Shown here: positions 1-12,700 of the stretch, one piece after another | Layout of the letters: every line of letters begins with the position of its first letter | How positions within the stretch are numbered: position 1 is the stretch's first letter | From: Tubulanus polymorphus | Lineage: Eukaryota > Nemertea > Palaeonemertea > Tubulaniformes > Tubulanidae | Reading direction: 5' to 3' | NCBI RefSeq assembly: GCF_964204645.1 | Contig: NC_134030.1 | Span: 10,600,278-10,664,277, forward strand | Length of the DNA: 64,000 bases | Notes under the pieces: generated by a model | Seen by the model: the letters and a program-made list of their open reading frames with translations, nothing else | Database searches by the model: none | What the model was told of the DNA's origin: nothing | Program-made: the position numbers and the translations under genes

Positions 1-339
1 AGAAGCCATTTGCTCGAAGTATGCGGTCAGTTTTGTGTGTTTACTATAGTCTAACATCGCGGTGACTAACGACTGCTTTCAATGGTGTTTTCTATGGCAA
101 ACAACACTTTCCGACCAATCCTTTAAAACTACGAGGTATCTGTGCAAAGAATACAGATTTCGAGTTATCTAACTCGGTAGATGGTGATTGTAAACGTGTA
201 TTTACCTAAAGGTTTATCCATTTCATCTATTTATTTCATTTATTTACAAATTTCACACCACGGAGGTCTCGATTCTGTACACAAAAAACACATAATTTTA
301 GGATAGAAATTGCCAAGTCAAAAAGATTGGTATATTAAG

Positions 340-560
340 AGGAGCCGTGTTAAGCGGGTGTAGAATGAATACAACAAGACGAGTGGTACTATATATCGGT
401 TAACTATTTCATTTATTTGTAACTACCCTGCTTACTCAGTTCTCTCTAAAAAGTGTCAATCTGACTCATTTACCTGATGGAGCTACTGTACATTAGTAGC
501 GAAAGTTCGCAATTCAAAAAGATCTCAGAATATTGTTTCGAGGACAGCGCATTTAGCGAT
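340..560 (+). repeat. Dispersed repeat, also at 55.9-56.3 kb
   Basis: The text beginning GAGGAGCCGTGTTAAGCGGG, followed by TAGTAGCGAAAGTTCG about 150 bp later, recurs in similar order at 55938-56290. The second copy carries clear terminal inverted repeats, so this is probably a decayed member of the same DNA-transposon family. Confidence 0.55.
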
Positions 561-1614
561 ATAGCGCGTTCACTTAATAATTATTGTTCATTTTTGTTGG
601 AAACGTGACAGGAGATATGAAACATTTTCGTCGAAATAAATGCAAACTCGCGTATAAATATTTGCGTTCCCTCGGGTTTTCATTCACGGGCACCTAATCA
701 GCATTGCAATGTAGCTAAACCCGTTTAATAATCTCTCATCGGCCGAGCATTATTTAATAACAAAGTGCTTAATACGGCGATAAATTGCCTTTAACAAGTC
801 AAGTATCGACTGGTATCGCCGGCGGCCTTTCATTACGCATGCGCCCGAACCGTTCAGAACAAACAGACGACAGGAGAATTTGGCGCGCAAATTTGCCGAC
901 GAAACGCGGCATGCCATCGCCTTAATTGGTAATACTAAGGACTCGATACACAAGAAGTTATGATGTGATTAAATTATAATATCAGAGCGATAGAATTCCC
1001 CGCGGGCGACGAGGCTGTTCAGAGTCTTAACAAATGCGCGTCGATGACCGTTTTCCGTCATGATTGATGCTAATCAAAAGAGGCCAATTGAAGCAATTGG
1101 ATTGATCAGCGACAATTGATTGGCTTATTTGATGAGCGGCGAAGCTGGCGGAAAACACTTTAATCAGTGGATTTCATTTGTCGCCACCACAAACCGCTTC
1201 TGGCTCGGCATAATGCATACATTGGACACGTCGTTAGCCGGTATAATATGGAGCTAATATTCGTGTATAGTCGACAGCGCACAAGACGTCACCGTCGAAA
1301 TCCAATTATGGCAGATTAGCCGACAAACGGGCACAGAAAAGGCGGACTGGCGAACGCGTGGATTTCTGATTAAAATACACGCCTGTCTGCATTAATCGTA
1401 TACAGTCGCACGTGACTGTTGTTGTTGAACGGCTGCTGAAATATGTGCGTCGAAAATTCGACTTGTTTTCTTTTCCGGATACTTTAGAGATAGTAGAAAT
1501 CTCATCGATTTCCTATCGAAAACATTTCGTCTTTTTAAGATCAATTTTTAGAATCAAGCTCCGATTTTTACGGATATCATTCCCCTTATATGTATTCTAC
1601 CTTTTTGACGCCGT

Positions 1615-1960
1615 ATAAACCGTTACAACAATGTTTTATATACTCTGATAATTACTACGCGTTATTTTAGGGGTTCTGTGAGAGTCGATGTGGACTACGT
1701 CATCAATATTGGCGTTTCAATATTACAATTACAATTTTGATCATTTTTGCGTTTATTTTACAATTAGATATGTTTCATAACTCGTATTTCATATTTGATT
1801 AATTTTGATATTGTTGGTGCGGATGTGCACTACGTCATCGATAAATCGGTGTTAGACTGGTTGCCGGTCAATTCAATTCAATTATCGATATTCAAATTCA
1901 AAGTTTCTTTATTATTCATGTTAGTTATTGTCGACACTCTGAATGTGTCAATAAACTCTC
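1615..1960 (+). repeat. Dispersed repeat, also at 63.1-63.5 kb
   Basis: Blocks containing ACCGTTACAA, GTCGATGTG...CGTCATCAATATTGGCGTTT and TTGCCGGTCAATTCAATTCA occur in the same order at 63069-63505. The shared order across about 350 bp shows a dispersed repeat of unknown class. Confidence 0.6.
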
Positions 1961-3458
1961 TCAAGTTAGTTTTCTAATTCATATTTGAGAATGGCGCCCT
2001 TTTCCCTCCCGCCTTCGTATATATCCTGCTTTACTCTATCAATGTTTTTTTTTTCATGCACCGATTCGACTAAGACTTCAATATCCTATCCATTATACTC
2101 AGTATCCTTTCTTCCCGAATAAAACACCAGAAAATTAGCTCATCAAATTATCAATTCATTTATTCATCTCGGTACTGTCGACTCATTCGCGTGCGTGCGC
2201 GCACCTTTCGATTCATTAATTCGTTTATTTGACTTTCAGCTCTTGTATTCAATTCGTCTGATCTTTCGCCTTCTGATCCCGCAATTCATCATCTGTTCAC
2301 GGAACCTTCATTTTTCGGCTCTATTCAGTCTGAGACGACGGCGAGAATTCCGAATATACGTTTTTTGCTCAATCGAGCATCGTTGAATAATACACATTCG
2401 CCAGACAAGAGCGTGTTAATCGAAGTATATGATTTTGGAAGGCTCATTTATTCTCTTTTAGGCCCAAATGCCCGCGTAACGGCCGATTCGGTTGCTTCTT
2501 TTCGCTTCATCGAATTTAATCCGTCAATTTTGCTTTCGTCGCAAATTTTGGATTGGACTAGAGGTTAATTTTGGTATCCGAATATGACGCATCGGCTGAG
2601 CTTGTTTAACGGACCAGGGTCCGTATATACTTTTCGGCAGGATATTGCCGTTAACCGCATCACTTACGATGAAATAATCAGAGTCATCAATCCTAAAAAG
2701 TACCGATATACAATCTGCGTGGCCTGGGTAGGATTTATTGTTGTCACTCGTTCGATTCCATATTCGGAAACTATAGCATATATTTTTACTCAGGGTGGCA
2801 TCTGTGGGGACATCAAGGGTATATGTCCCCCCCCCCCCCCAATTATCTGAGTCTCAACACAATTTTCATAATCGACCTTTTCAATTCCCAATGTATAAAG
2901 TTCAGGCTCGCCCCCTTCCCCAATATCTCCATTTAGTACCGAAACGATAAGTATAAATATAAAATTGCCTTAAATTGTTTTTACCCAGTAATACGATGTT
3001 CCACGAGGATTAAGGCCAAAATGAATTGGAAAAAATTTTGGGTCTTTTGGGCCCCCTCCATCCAAAACAGGTGGTGCCGCTCCAGTAATGCTAGATATAG
3101 TAGAAACTCAACACGCTCACACCATCGAAGACCACAATTTCGAATTTTCCTGCGTCGCGCGAGCGTACCTAAATATCTGCTGCATTATGTTGTTACGGGT
3201 CCAAAAATCTGGAACTGAATATAGATGAGCTCACACAATCGATTATGTTTCCCGGCCATCTTCCCTTTACATTACGAGACTATCCCGGTGCAAATCCGAA
3301 TGGAATATCCTAGAAGTATGGCCCATAAGAAATTTAGTTTTCTTTTCAATTTTACGATGAAAGAACGGAAAATAATCCAACAGTCAACGAGAAGAGAGTT
3401 CTGATACAATTGAAAACGTCAGTAACGATTAATTCTGTATATGTATATCTCATTTCAG

Positions 3459-3619
3459 GCCAGGCACCGCACAACGTTCTCGGAAAGTCGAGACGCCCAC
3501 GAACGGCATTTACCAGTCAACAACTCCTCGAATTAGAGCGGCAGTTCAAGATGAACAAATACTTATCACGACCGAAACGTTTCGAAGTAGCCACATCGCT
3601 CATGCTCACAGAAACTCAG
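3459..3619 (+). CDS. mnx: mnx exon 2 (homeodomain residues 1-44)
   Basis: The acceptor CATTTCAG precedes 3459 and the donor CAG|GTATGA follows 3619. The exon starts in phase 1 and ends in phase 0, and encodes a short lead (QAPHNVLGK) plus helices 1 and 2 of the homeodomain. Confidence 0.95.
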
Positions 3620-6600
3620 GTATGAATGTGTCCTATGATACTAAAGAAATCGATCACGGGATTTGCTAAATTTCGAATTCAAAATTAAACTGTGATCGAT
3701 TGCGCGTTGATTTCATATTCGAATCATCGACTTTCTCTCGAAACCGGACACAGGTGTCCATCGTGTAACACGTCGCGAAAGCTAATTATGTATCTCGTTA
3801 TTGAATTACATATACAATCGTATGTCAACAATGTTTGACAAAAGTATGCCTAATTTGAATATGATTTCCTTATTGGACGGAAGAACATATCTGAAATATA
3901 TGGAGCACATATCATATTCCAAATGCGAACATGATGAATTTATTTTATTTCGAATCCCTGCTATATCGCGCGATTCCGTGTTCTATCACCGTACAACGAA
4001 ACGAACGCTTATAGCTCGTAAATCTACCGATTTATCGCCGTCAAATATACACCGGGTTATCGTCTCATTATTACCCGGCGAATTGCGAGGCCTCTCAAAA
4101 CGTGTGCAAAATGAACTTTCACGCGCTCTATGTCGTTCAAACATTTCCGATGGTAATATCGATAATATGAAACGATAGGAAATTTTATCAGGAATCCGAG
4201 AACGGTGTTGTATCGAGCATAAATATGACGTGATAAGTGGGCTATTAATTCTGTTTTAATGGCCCCCAAAAGCACTTAAAACCATTTATTATTTGCCTAT
4301 AAATCCGAAGCATTGTCATTATCTATAATGTTGCCATTTGATAACGTATATTGATAAGATTTTTAAGATTCTCGTTATTTATGTTTTCAAACATTTGAAA
4401 TTTATGGTCACCTTCAGATTCTTTTTTTTCGTGCGAGCTCTAAATATCACCCAGAGCCACGTCTATAGATATGAAATGATAAATACCAAAGCTTCATAAA
4501 GACCAGGGTCCAGTTCCACGGTTCCGAGTTAAGATTTAACTCTTGAGTTAAATCACTGAAAATGAACTAACTTTAACTCAGAGTTAACTCTAACTCACAA
4601 CTGTGGAACTGGGTCCAGGGGCCAGTTGCTCAGAAGTTGGTTATAGATAACCGGTGGATAAATACCATAGTTACAATGAATCTTTGATTGTCACTATGTC
4701 AACTACCTACTCATTAACTCTAACTAACTGCTTAGCCACTGGTTAATTGCAACCAATTGTTTAGCACCTGGCCCAGTCTTACACATGGCACATTCAACGA
4801 CAGTGATAAAATGAGGTAGCGGCAGCACTACTGTGGCAATCGAGGTTTCCACGTGTGGCAGGTGAGGATTCGCCAGGTTCGCTAGTGGTCACTCGGTTAT
4901 CGCGCTTCAATTTCTTCTACGTTTCAATTAGATTCGAGTCAACTTTTCTCGTTAGCAAAACGATTTCCAGTAAAACTGTACACTCATCGGTAGCATCAAA
5001 CTTATATCTATTTGATTACTTGTTTGACAACTTTTCCATTTGGGAGCCTGAAAATCCAGTTCAAAGGTTATTGAAAATGAACTAATTTTTCACTACATGC
5101 AACTGAGTGTATTGTTACGCCGCCTGGTGTATGTGGGCATCCCATTATTTTTTGTGTTCAGAAATTGTTTCGTCGATACATTCGGTGGTTTTGTTAGATG
5201 GCCAATATGATTTACCCGAAAAAAACCCTACATAAAATCATTCAAAAAATCTTCGACACTAAGTGGTACTGTCCTTTACATTTAGGCATATGTTATATTT
5301 CACTTGTTTCACTTCGTTATTGCCTTCGATCGTCGCCTTCACAATTCGCCGATATATCGCCGAAGAAAAACTGAAAACCTAGCCAAATATATTCGATCGA
5401 TATGTATGCTATATTTAGTTTATACTTAAGGAATAAAGTCTACTGTACTTGAATATGATATAGACGTGACTGATCGACTGTTTTTATAATGACCGTGTAA
5501 TGAACGGAGCAAATTTGGCGTAGTATTTACATATTCTATATAAATCAAGACCCTGATTAGCGAGTTTACACGACAAACCGGATTCGAGTCGTGAACAACA
5601 CGTTCGGACAACAGCGGCAACTGTCTAAATTTCAATTTGCCCGTTCATCGTTTCGTGATCGCGCACATTCGTCACTAGGCTGCCAAAGCTAAAACTAGGC
5701 TAAACTGTTTACACGAAACGCCGATGGCCGTCTTTGATGACGTTTTGACGGAACACTCGAGAAACTTTATTAATGAATCGTTTCGACCCGCGATAACCCT
5801 ATCAATATTTAGACCGCAATATTACACGTCGTTTTCGACTAATGGCCACGCATTAACATCCATCAAACCATAGTTATATAGCAATTTATGTGTCATCGAA
5901 ACAACCAATAGACACCTGTGCAAATGCGGCTCGTTTTCGGGACTTCTTTGATTCGCGATAAGGCGCCCGTGAAACGTGTTTAAAACCAGTTAGCGCTATC
6001 TCATTTCAACTTAAATACTCGACGAGCACTCATTCTCCTGTCATTGCTTGTTTATCCCCGATCAAGTGGCTTCTTACATACTAGCGTACAGCGAGTGTAA
6101 TCAAACTTATGCTTATTGAAAACTAATCACTTCGTTATCAATAGTATGTATACTATGATGAACGATCGATCAAAGATCGTCTGCCAGTTTTGCCCCTGAA
6201 AGCGTATTGTTTATGGTTTCCCGGTTCGAACGTTTTCAATGGGACATACATTATGGGTTAGGTCATCTATAGGTGGAAAATGTCATCAAGTATCGCTTTA
6301 CATACTTTCAGGTTAAAATTTGGTTTCAAAACCGTCGAATGAAATGGAAACGCAGCAAAAAGGCCCACATCGAAGCGAAAACGAAGCTAGCCGCGGAACG
6401 AGCACAAGCAAAGGATAAAGACCGCCATCACAGGGATAAAGATCACCCAACATCGCCCGCCGCCAAGTTACGCGCGGCGCCAGAAGGCGGCGCCTCGGCC
6501 GAACATTCTCCTTCGCTTGGAATCGAAAAACACGATAACATTTTAGTTCAGAACATCAGCAACAATGTCGCGGTAGTCGCGTCCGCTGTGCCGGATACGA

Positions 6601-6797
6601 TCTCGGCGGTCAAAAAGGCGGTCGTCGGGGAAAATAGCGCGACATCGAATGGCGCGAATAGTAACATTGTCAAGCAAGCGGCGTATCCTTGTGCGCCGCC
6701 GTTTTTACCCACAGCCTCGCCTTACAGCGACCAACAGCAACGACCTCACGATTTTAGTTTCCACAATGGCCAACAGCGGCCGCATCTCGCTGTGTAG
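3459..6797 (+). CDS. mnx: Mnx (HB9/exex-type) homeobox transcription factor, 3' part
   Basis: Two coding exons, 3459-3619 and 6312-6797, are joined across an intron with GT-AG ends. The 60-residue homeodomain runs from [10 protein letters not shown] to [10 protein letters not shown] and has F8, W48, Q50 and N51, typical of an Antp-class DNA-binding nuclear factor. The blocks [19 protein letters not shown] and [18 protein letters not shown] identify the Mnx family, which specifies motor neurons and endodermal derivatives in bilaterians. The intron splits the homeodomain between residues 44 and 45, as in known Mnx genes. After the homeodomain comes a basic Lys/Arg/Asp-rich stretch, then a low-complexity tail ending in QQRPHLAV. 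The 5' exon is missing, so the protein is N-terminally partial here. The gene converges on rough at 29.6-32.3 kb. Confidence 0.97.
4507..4617. repeat. ~110-bp palindromic repeat in mnx intron
   Basis: It begins GGTCCAGTTCCACGG and ends CTGTGGAACTGGGTCC, with inverted arms built on GAGTTAAC. The same unit occurs at 27067-27177, 41069-41176, 41745-41857 and, more decayed, 41974-42083. It is a short foldback-type dispersed repeat. Confidence 0.75.
4619..4775. repeat. Foldback repeat GGGCCAGTTGC/CACCTGGCCC
   Basis: This abuts the previous repeat. The ends GGGGCCAGTTGCTCAG and GCACCTGGCCC are inverted, with further internal complementarity around GGTTATAGATAACC. A related fragment starts near 31258 (GGGGCCAGTTGCACAG). 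Confidence 0.5.
4823..5095 (+). repeat. Dispersed repeat R1 in mnx intron
   Basis: It starts with a block like CACTACTGTGGCAATCGAGG and ends near TTGAAAATGAACTAATTTTT. The same ordered blocks occur at 8862-9735 (as an inverted pair), 17330-17640 (-), 19205-19490 (+) and 47225-47522 (-). It is a non-coding mobile repeat of about 280 bp. Confidence 0.75.
6312..6797 (+). CDS. mnx: mnx exon 3 (homeodomain residues 45-60 and C-terminus)
   Basis: The acceptor ACTTTCAG precedes 6312. The exon starts in phase 0 with [18 protein letters not shown] and runs to TAG at 6795-6797. The C-terminal region is rich in Ala, Ser, Asn and Gln, as is usual for the poorly conserved tail of this family. Confidence 0.96.
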   Translation, partial: VKIWFQNRRMKWKRSKKAHIEAKTKLAAERAQAKDKDRHHRDKDHPTSPAAKLRAAPEGGASAEHSPSLGIEKHDNILVQNISNNVAVVASAVPDTISAVKKAVVGENSATSNGANSNIVKQAAYPCAPPFLPTASPYSDQQQRPHDFSFHNGQQRPHLAV

Positions 6798-7411
6798 GAC
6801 TTCACGATCAGACATTTTTTATCTGTGATTTGTAAAATACGTATGTTAGGTTACGTATAGTATAACAATGATGCCGTATACGGATTGGTAATCGGAGAGA
6901 TTTCGGTAAATCAGTTACTTCTTTCAGAGGGCAAAGTATGCACGCAAAAAGTATTTTGCCCGGTGTAATCTATCTTTCTTCACTGGAATTCTAAGCGTAA
7001 ATTCTATGAATATCAAGGATCACGGTTAGCCAATTCAATTTCAGTTAAAATCGACCGGACCTGAACTGATACCGGTCTTATGATACTCAGTTGCCAGATT
7101 TGCATTTACGCGTATCAAATCCAAAACAACATCGTCAGCGAAAGAACGAATCTTGTCGCGATTTTCGAAAACCACCCACACTGTCAACGATACTCGTAAA
7201 TGAGACTGTACTAACGTTGCCTGCGCATTACAAATACTAGGAACACTTGTTAGATGTCAACAAGGTATAAACATGGCGTATAGGGCCTATAATTCATAGT
7301 TTTGATGTCGTCTCTCAATCTTAGGAGAAATAAGTCAGTCAGTGTATGTAAATATGAAATATTAAACATATCAGAAAATGATGTAAATATGTAATCCTTT
7401 GTGCTAAATGA

Positions 7412-7434
7412 AATAAATTCATTTGTATAAATAA
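7412..7434 (+). terminator. Polyadenylation signals of mnx
   Basis: Two AATAAA hexamers at 7412-7417 and 7429-7434 lie about 615-640 bp after the mnx stop codon. The interval between is AT-rich and has no open frame, so it reads as 3' UTR. Confidence 0.6.
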
Positions 7435-7548
7435 AATTAAGTTGTGTTGTTTTTCCGACATTTTCTCGCCCAGATCTCTGTCTATTTTCTTAGCGACGGT
7501 TGTACGTTGATTCTTGTGCTTTGAACGAATCTCAACGTTAATGATTTA

Positions 7549-7856
7549 TAAGCCACGATCACACGAGCGTTTTCGATCCGTGCCAAAATTGGTCCGGGAC
7601 AACTGTTCACACGGTTGCCATAAATAGGCCTGTTTGGCCCGACCAAAAACGTCGGACCAGGCCCGAGCCAAATTTTAGCGCGGGTGAAATAATCGCGTTT
7701 GAATTGTAACTGGTTCCGGAAGTGAATTTGCTTTGTTTAAGCATTGTTTAGTATCGAGTGAGTGGTTTGCGTGTGAACGCCGACTCTATTTAGGCACGGG
7801 CCAAATTAGACCTGGGCCTGATCCGTGCCAAATCGTCTCCATGTGATCACGGCTTA
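7549..7856. mobile_element. MITE with ~14-bp terminal inverted repeats
   Basis: The left end TAAGCCACGATCACA and right end TGTGATCACGGCTTA are inverted copies. Subterminal CCGTGCCAAA/TTTGGTCCGGG-like blocks repeat inside. At 308 bp with no open frame, it is a non-autonomous DNA transposon. A target duplication is not certain. Confidence 0.65.
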
Positions 7857-8860
7857 AGTCTATAAATAGAGTAGTTCCTTTCGAGATTTTGTTATAGATG
7901 ACTGGCGTTTCCGCGGATGTTCCCGAGAGATTAACAGATTAGCATTTAGAATATGGCTGATTGAAGTATCATAATAATCATAGTTATCTTCACTTTAATT
8001 GGTCAGATCCAGATTTGAACACGTTAAGCTGCTATTTTCTGCACAAATAGGCTACATTCCCATTCCAGTTAATTATTCTACATAAACAATACAGAATCAT
8101 CAAGAATCTTTATCTCTTTTGTGTATGTTTCTGTTTTCCTCCACTTGATACGAGTACTCGGTTCAAATTCAGTAACTAAATTGAGGCATTCTCAAAAGTT
8201 GAATCTTCAGTGGACTGGAGCAACATTACACGAACGTCAACGTGTATATTCTTTATTCGATATGGTTGAAACACAGAAAAACCGAGGGGAAGCGCTCGTA
8301 CCACGAAACACGGTTTAACGAAACGCCGTTTCTCGCAACCAACACAGCACGAAACACAGCAGATTTCACAACTGAACAAATCCCCACCATTTTGATATCG
8401 TATGATACAATTACTGCTTTTTTCATCGCTAGGTGGTGTATATACATTACATTGCAATGCATACATTCTTCTTTCGACGTTTTCTTGCTGTGTGCGCGCT
8501 ATCATTTAGGCATCTTTTAAGTTGCCCCTGAAACCAACAAAACTCGGTCACCTTAAAAATCCAATTTGTTTTTCGTAGTTAAATGTGATATCGAGATAGT
8601 TTCCAGTATTAACCACGCATTCTATTACAACATACGAAATACGGAATGCAAAATTCGAGAAAACTGAATCCGGTCCTGCATTTCTTGGTCCTGAGTACGA
8701 TAGATGAAAAAAACTCTAAATTTTATAATCTATTTTCCAATATTGAATGCTGAAATTGAGACGAGATAAACTGTGAAACTATTTTATCTCCCAACTATGG
8801 GAGGTGCGTGTCCATTGCTTTGTTGCGAAACGGTAGTGCCACCAGTCTTGAACATGACAA
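7857..8860. other. Non-coding interval
   Basis: I see no supported gene or structured element in this stretch. Short open frames on both strands around 8121-8520 overlap one another and have no domain, splice context or compositional support. Confidence 0.5.
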
Positions 8861-8861
8861 T

Positions 8862-9735
8862 TTAATGGGTTACCCACAGTGCTACTGTGGTAATCGAGGA
8901 TTCCATGTGTGGCAGGCGAGGAAACGCCAGGTTTGCTAGTAGATAGTTGGTCTTCCACGTTCGATTTCTTCTACATTTGAATTAAATCTAAATGAACCTT
9001 TCTCTTAATGAATTGATGATTTAAGAAAACTATACCGATATCCTAGTAGAAGAATGGAGGTATCAATATTTGGTAGGTGCTGGGATAATATATGGATTTG
9101 GGAGTCCAAAAATCAGGCTCAAAGTCTATTGAAAATGAACTAATTTTGACAACGGGCGACCTACTACTGCTCGTCACGCCATCTTGCAGAATAGCTGGTG
9201 TTGCGGGTACCCCATTCAATCTACGTAATGGGGAGCAGCAACAACAAGTTATCCCGCCAAATGGCGTGATGAAAACTCGGTCTTCCGTTGCCAAAATTCA
9301 ATTTTGGCAATTTTGGCAACGAAAGACTGAGTTTTCATCACGCCATCTGGCGGGATAACTTGTTGTTGCCGAGTTTTCATCACGCCATCTGGCGGGATAA
9401 CTTGTTGTTGCCGCTCCCTATTACGTAGATTGAATGGGTCACCCGCAAAACCAGCTATTCTACCAGCAGTAGTAGGTCGTCCGTTGTCAAGATTAGTGCA
9501 TTTTGAACTGAATTTTTAGGCTCCCGAATCCATATATTATCATATGTCCAACCAAATATTCAATAAATTCGTCAATCTACCCAGCCATGGGTATAATCGA
9601 TAATGATGATCTATATATGAAATATAGATGAAATTGAACGCGGAAGACCGGGTAACTACCGGCGAACCTGGCGGATCCTCGCCTTCCATACGTGGCATCC
9701 TCGATTACCACAGTAGCACTGCGGGTACCCCTTAA
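8862..9735. mobile_element. Large foldback palindrome made of two R1 copies
   Basis: The left arm starts TTAATGGGTTACCCACAGTG and the right arm ends CACTGCGGGTACCCCTTAA, its inverted counterpart. Arms of about 430 bp meet near 9300 at CAAAATTCAATTTTGG. Both arms are R1 repeats in opposite orientation. The right arm holds a head-to-tail duplication of about 46 bp containing CATCACGCCATCTGGCGGG (copies near 9322 and 9369). The whole could fold into a long hairpin. Confidence 0.8.
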
Positions 9736-9741
9736 TTTGTC

Positions 9742-12700
9742 AATTTCACAAATTGTGGGACTGAGTCCTGGCTTTTGTTTGATCATATTTCAAGTCTTTC
9801 ACGCCACAGGAGCCCAGTGTCGTATCAACTCGTTGAACCGAATCCGTGGCTTTACCCTATGGGTGTAATCAGCAGGCTGCGTACTGATGCTCAAACTGAA
9901 ATCAGGCAACTTCGCTTGCGTGTGGTCTATTCACCGAGCCATCGCAAAACAACCCTTTTTCTCCTTGCGCGAGAAAAGCCGTACAGGAAAAAAATCTTAT
10001 AATCTCGCTAAACAATGGCCGCAGTTAGCGGTGATTTACTCGATCTATCGCCTCTCTATATAATACGTGATTATAATTTGACGGCCGGAAAAGAACAGCC
10101 GACAGCTCAACACCGGCGTTGTTTTAGCCGACGCGGTATACACACTTTACTCTTAATTAAATTACCGCTACGAAAAACCGACTACGCCGAGACCACGGAG
10201 TAAATTGCGTTTAAATGTCAACGGATTAGCGACGCGGACCGAGCGCGTAAACCGAACACTCCCCGTGAATACGGCTCGGTTGTTAAATTCGGGACGACGG
10301 ATTAGCGGGCGTCGACTGACTAAGGCGAACTTCCATTTAGGAAAATTAACCCGTCGTTGAAACCGATCGCAGAAGAGAGCGGTATTTGATGGAGATTAGG
10401 GCACCATTGATCGAGTAAAAAGTGGGCTCTGCTGAAATCGTCTATGGTAATACCTACCAGTTATGCGCAGTCATTTCATAACGCGAAATATATTCAGAAA
10501 CGTAGTGTGGACATGAATTCTTTAAAAAAGATTTCTCGTACGCGGCTTAGTCGATGGTCGAATCGGCGTGGACTTCAGCTGGCCGAGAAGAAAATGTTAT
10601 CAATTACAGAGGCGCATTCGGGGATTACGGGGTACTCAGAATATTACACTTCTTATGCGTATAAGCATATATCTACAAAATTGTAACAGCATAATTATCA
10701 TTACTGAGTGTTCCTAGCTCGTATTGCAGACACGTCTCGGATCAAGTTTTAATTTTGCATATCGTAATTTCATTCTATGATCTTATAATTTTGTAGAAAT
10801 TTATTTTACGAATAAAAATTTCATTCAAGTATATTTATATCCCAAAAGAATTTCCCTGTGAGGGAATACCAAAGTGCTCTACACGAGGTAGGTATCGCGA
10901 CCCTTATGACTTTCGATTCAATATGCTCGAAGTTTTGATCTTAGGGATTGTCCCTGTTATCTATTTAGTTGGAAGATTTGGTTTGATTTGTTTAGATTTT
11001 GGTGTCTCTTTCGCAAACCTACCACACCTGCCGGGAACGAAACAAGATGTTTGAATTTGGAAATCGGACATCGAAGTACAGCGATATAGTTGCGTAATCG
11101 GCGGTCGTATTCTTAGCCGAAAAATAAAAACAAAAACGCACGAAAGAAACTAACAAACAAAAACTAAGAAGCACTTTGCTAATCGAAACTGTCTTTTTTG
11201 CTTTCTATATATATATGAAAAAGATATCTGAAGTGTTATTTCCGTCGGAGATTTAGTCGCGTTACCGTGTTAGTTGACAGACTGAGCTGCACGTAAGTTG
11301 ACACAGGCTTCGAGACTGACTGTGATCGAGCGGGCAAACAAGCGCGCTCCGTAAATTGAACAATGACAAATCACCGGCGGTCAAAACTTAATTAAGCGTC
11401 ATTAGCCAACATTTCGTCCGTGTTGTTGATATTAATTTGCCGCTGGTAATTGTTTTTACGAGCGACTCACGTTAGCAACCGCGTCGGAGCCCGATCTCTA
11501 AAACCCGCCGCGCGGTTTATCTGCGTCCTCGACGATATAATTAATCACCGCCCGGTAAACAACTAATCTCTGGCCGAAGTGTCGACGCATATAAAACGAT
11601 AACGCGTATTTCATAAGCGGGATCTGTTACCACATAAACGCTCGGTAAATACCGGAGCCATCGTCAATTATAGCTAATATCCGATCTGATATGATATACA
11701 GCGACAAATGACAAGCACGCTCCTTCGAGAGGCCAATTATGCCGCGTACATTATTATGAGAATCTATATTGTTCATTGTCTAGTTTGATTCCAAACCTGA
11801 TATTATTGCAATATCAAAAATGTTATACATGTAATTCATTACGACGATATAACCGTGACTTTAATGTTTCCATGGGCCTTCTAGAGAAAATTGAGGTTTT
11901 AAATTTTGTCACGATACTCAATTCTACCAGATGGCGTACGCTGCACGGATGCCGTGGCGTATTCGATCGCCCCGAGAGAAGCGCGAGGAAGATCATTTTC
12001 GAGGTTAGATAGATAGATGGCAAACGGTATACTGTAGAAGTTTCTTCGAGACACTGACAATCTCAAAACACGACGACACATCAATCGAATTTGCAAGCGT
12101 AATAAGATTCAACGTAGAGATATTCTGATTGAATACAATAAGAACGGAAATAATCCTTTCACACGGATAGGAAGATACTTATATATATGTACTGACTTAA
12201 CAAAACTCCAACTGTTTATTACGAGAGCCTACAACTTGGACTGCATATAATAGAATCGACCACGCACAGCCGTGTGGCTGTACGCAACGCGACAACTGCG
12301 GAATATCGGCGTTTTCCGTCTTCGTTCGGATCAATCCGCTGGTCCGTACGATTTCCGATTGCCATCACAATTTCCGGCCAATATCTATCTATCTGATGAG
12401 CAGACGAGATGAGAGGATGAGAACTGTATCAGACGATATTCGGTGGTAATTAATAGCTCATATCGCGCGTGGTATAAGTAGCGGTATATTGATATGGCGA
12501 ATTGTTATGATACAAGATAATTCATCGTCCTATACCCGATCTCTACTCGACCGTCGAGTATTTACGAAGTCGATCTGTGCCGCTGTATCGGACGATTTCA
12601 AATTCAAATGTATTCTATTTGTGTTACTAGCTACAGGAGAGATTCAAATGAAGTCCTTAGACGGTATTCGAAAGAGCGTTTCTTTTGGAAACCTCAAAAC

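Larger units (their letters stand above)
1..3458. other. Non-coding sequence upstream of mnx exon 2
   Basis: No exon could be supported here. The next coding exon (3459) begins in phase 1, so a first mnx exon must lie upstream. I looked for the family's N-terminal repression motif (F-x-I-x-x-L-L type) and found none, so this stretch is probably mnx intron 1 and/or 5' flank. It holds two dispersed repeats also present near the other end of the window (about 340-560 and 1615-1960) and a poly-C run near 2827-2840. About 560-1400 looks free of the repeats seen elsewhere and carries several CAATTG and TAAT cores, so it is a possible regulatory stretch. Confidence 0.6.

Noticed and set aside
3801-4178. 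125-codon open frame inside the mnx intron
   Set aside because: Length is within chance for this composition, no family motif, and it lies in an intron between two conserved mnx exons.
8176-8520. Overlapping open frames on both strands
   Set aside because: Mutually antisense, without domain, ATG context or splice support.
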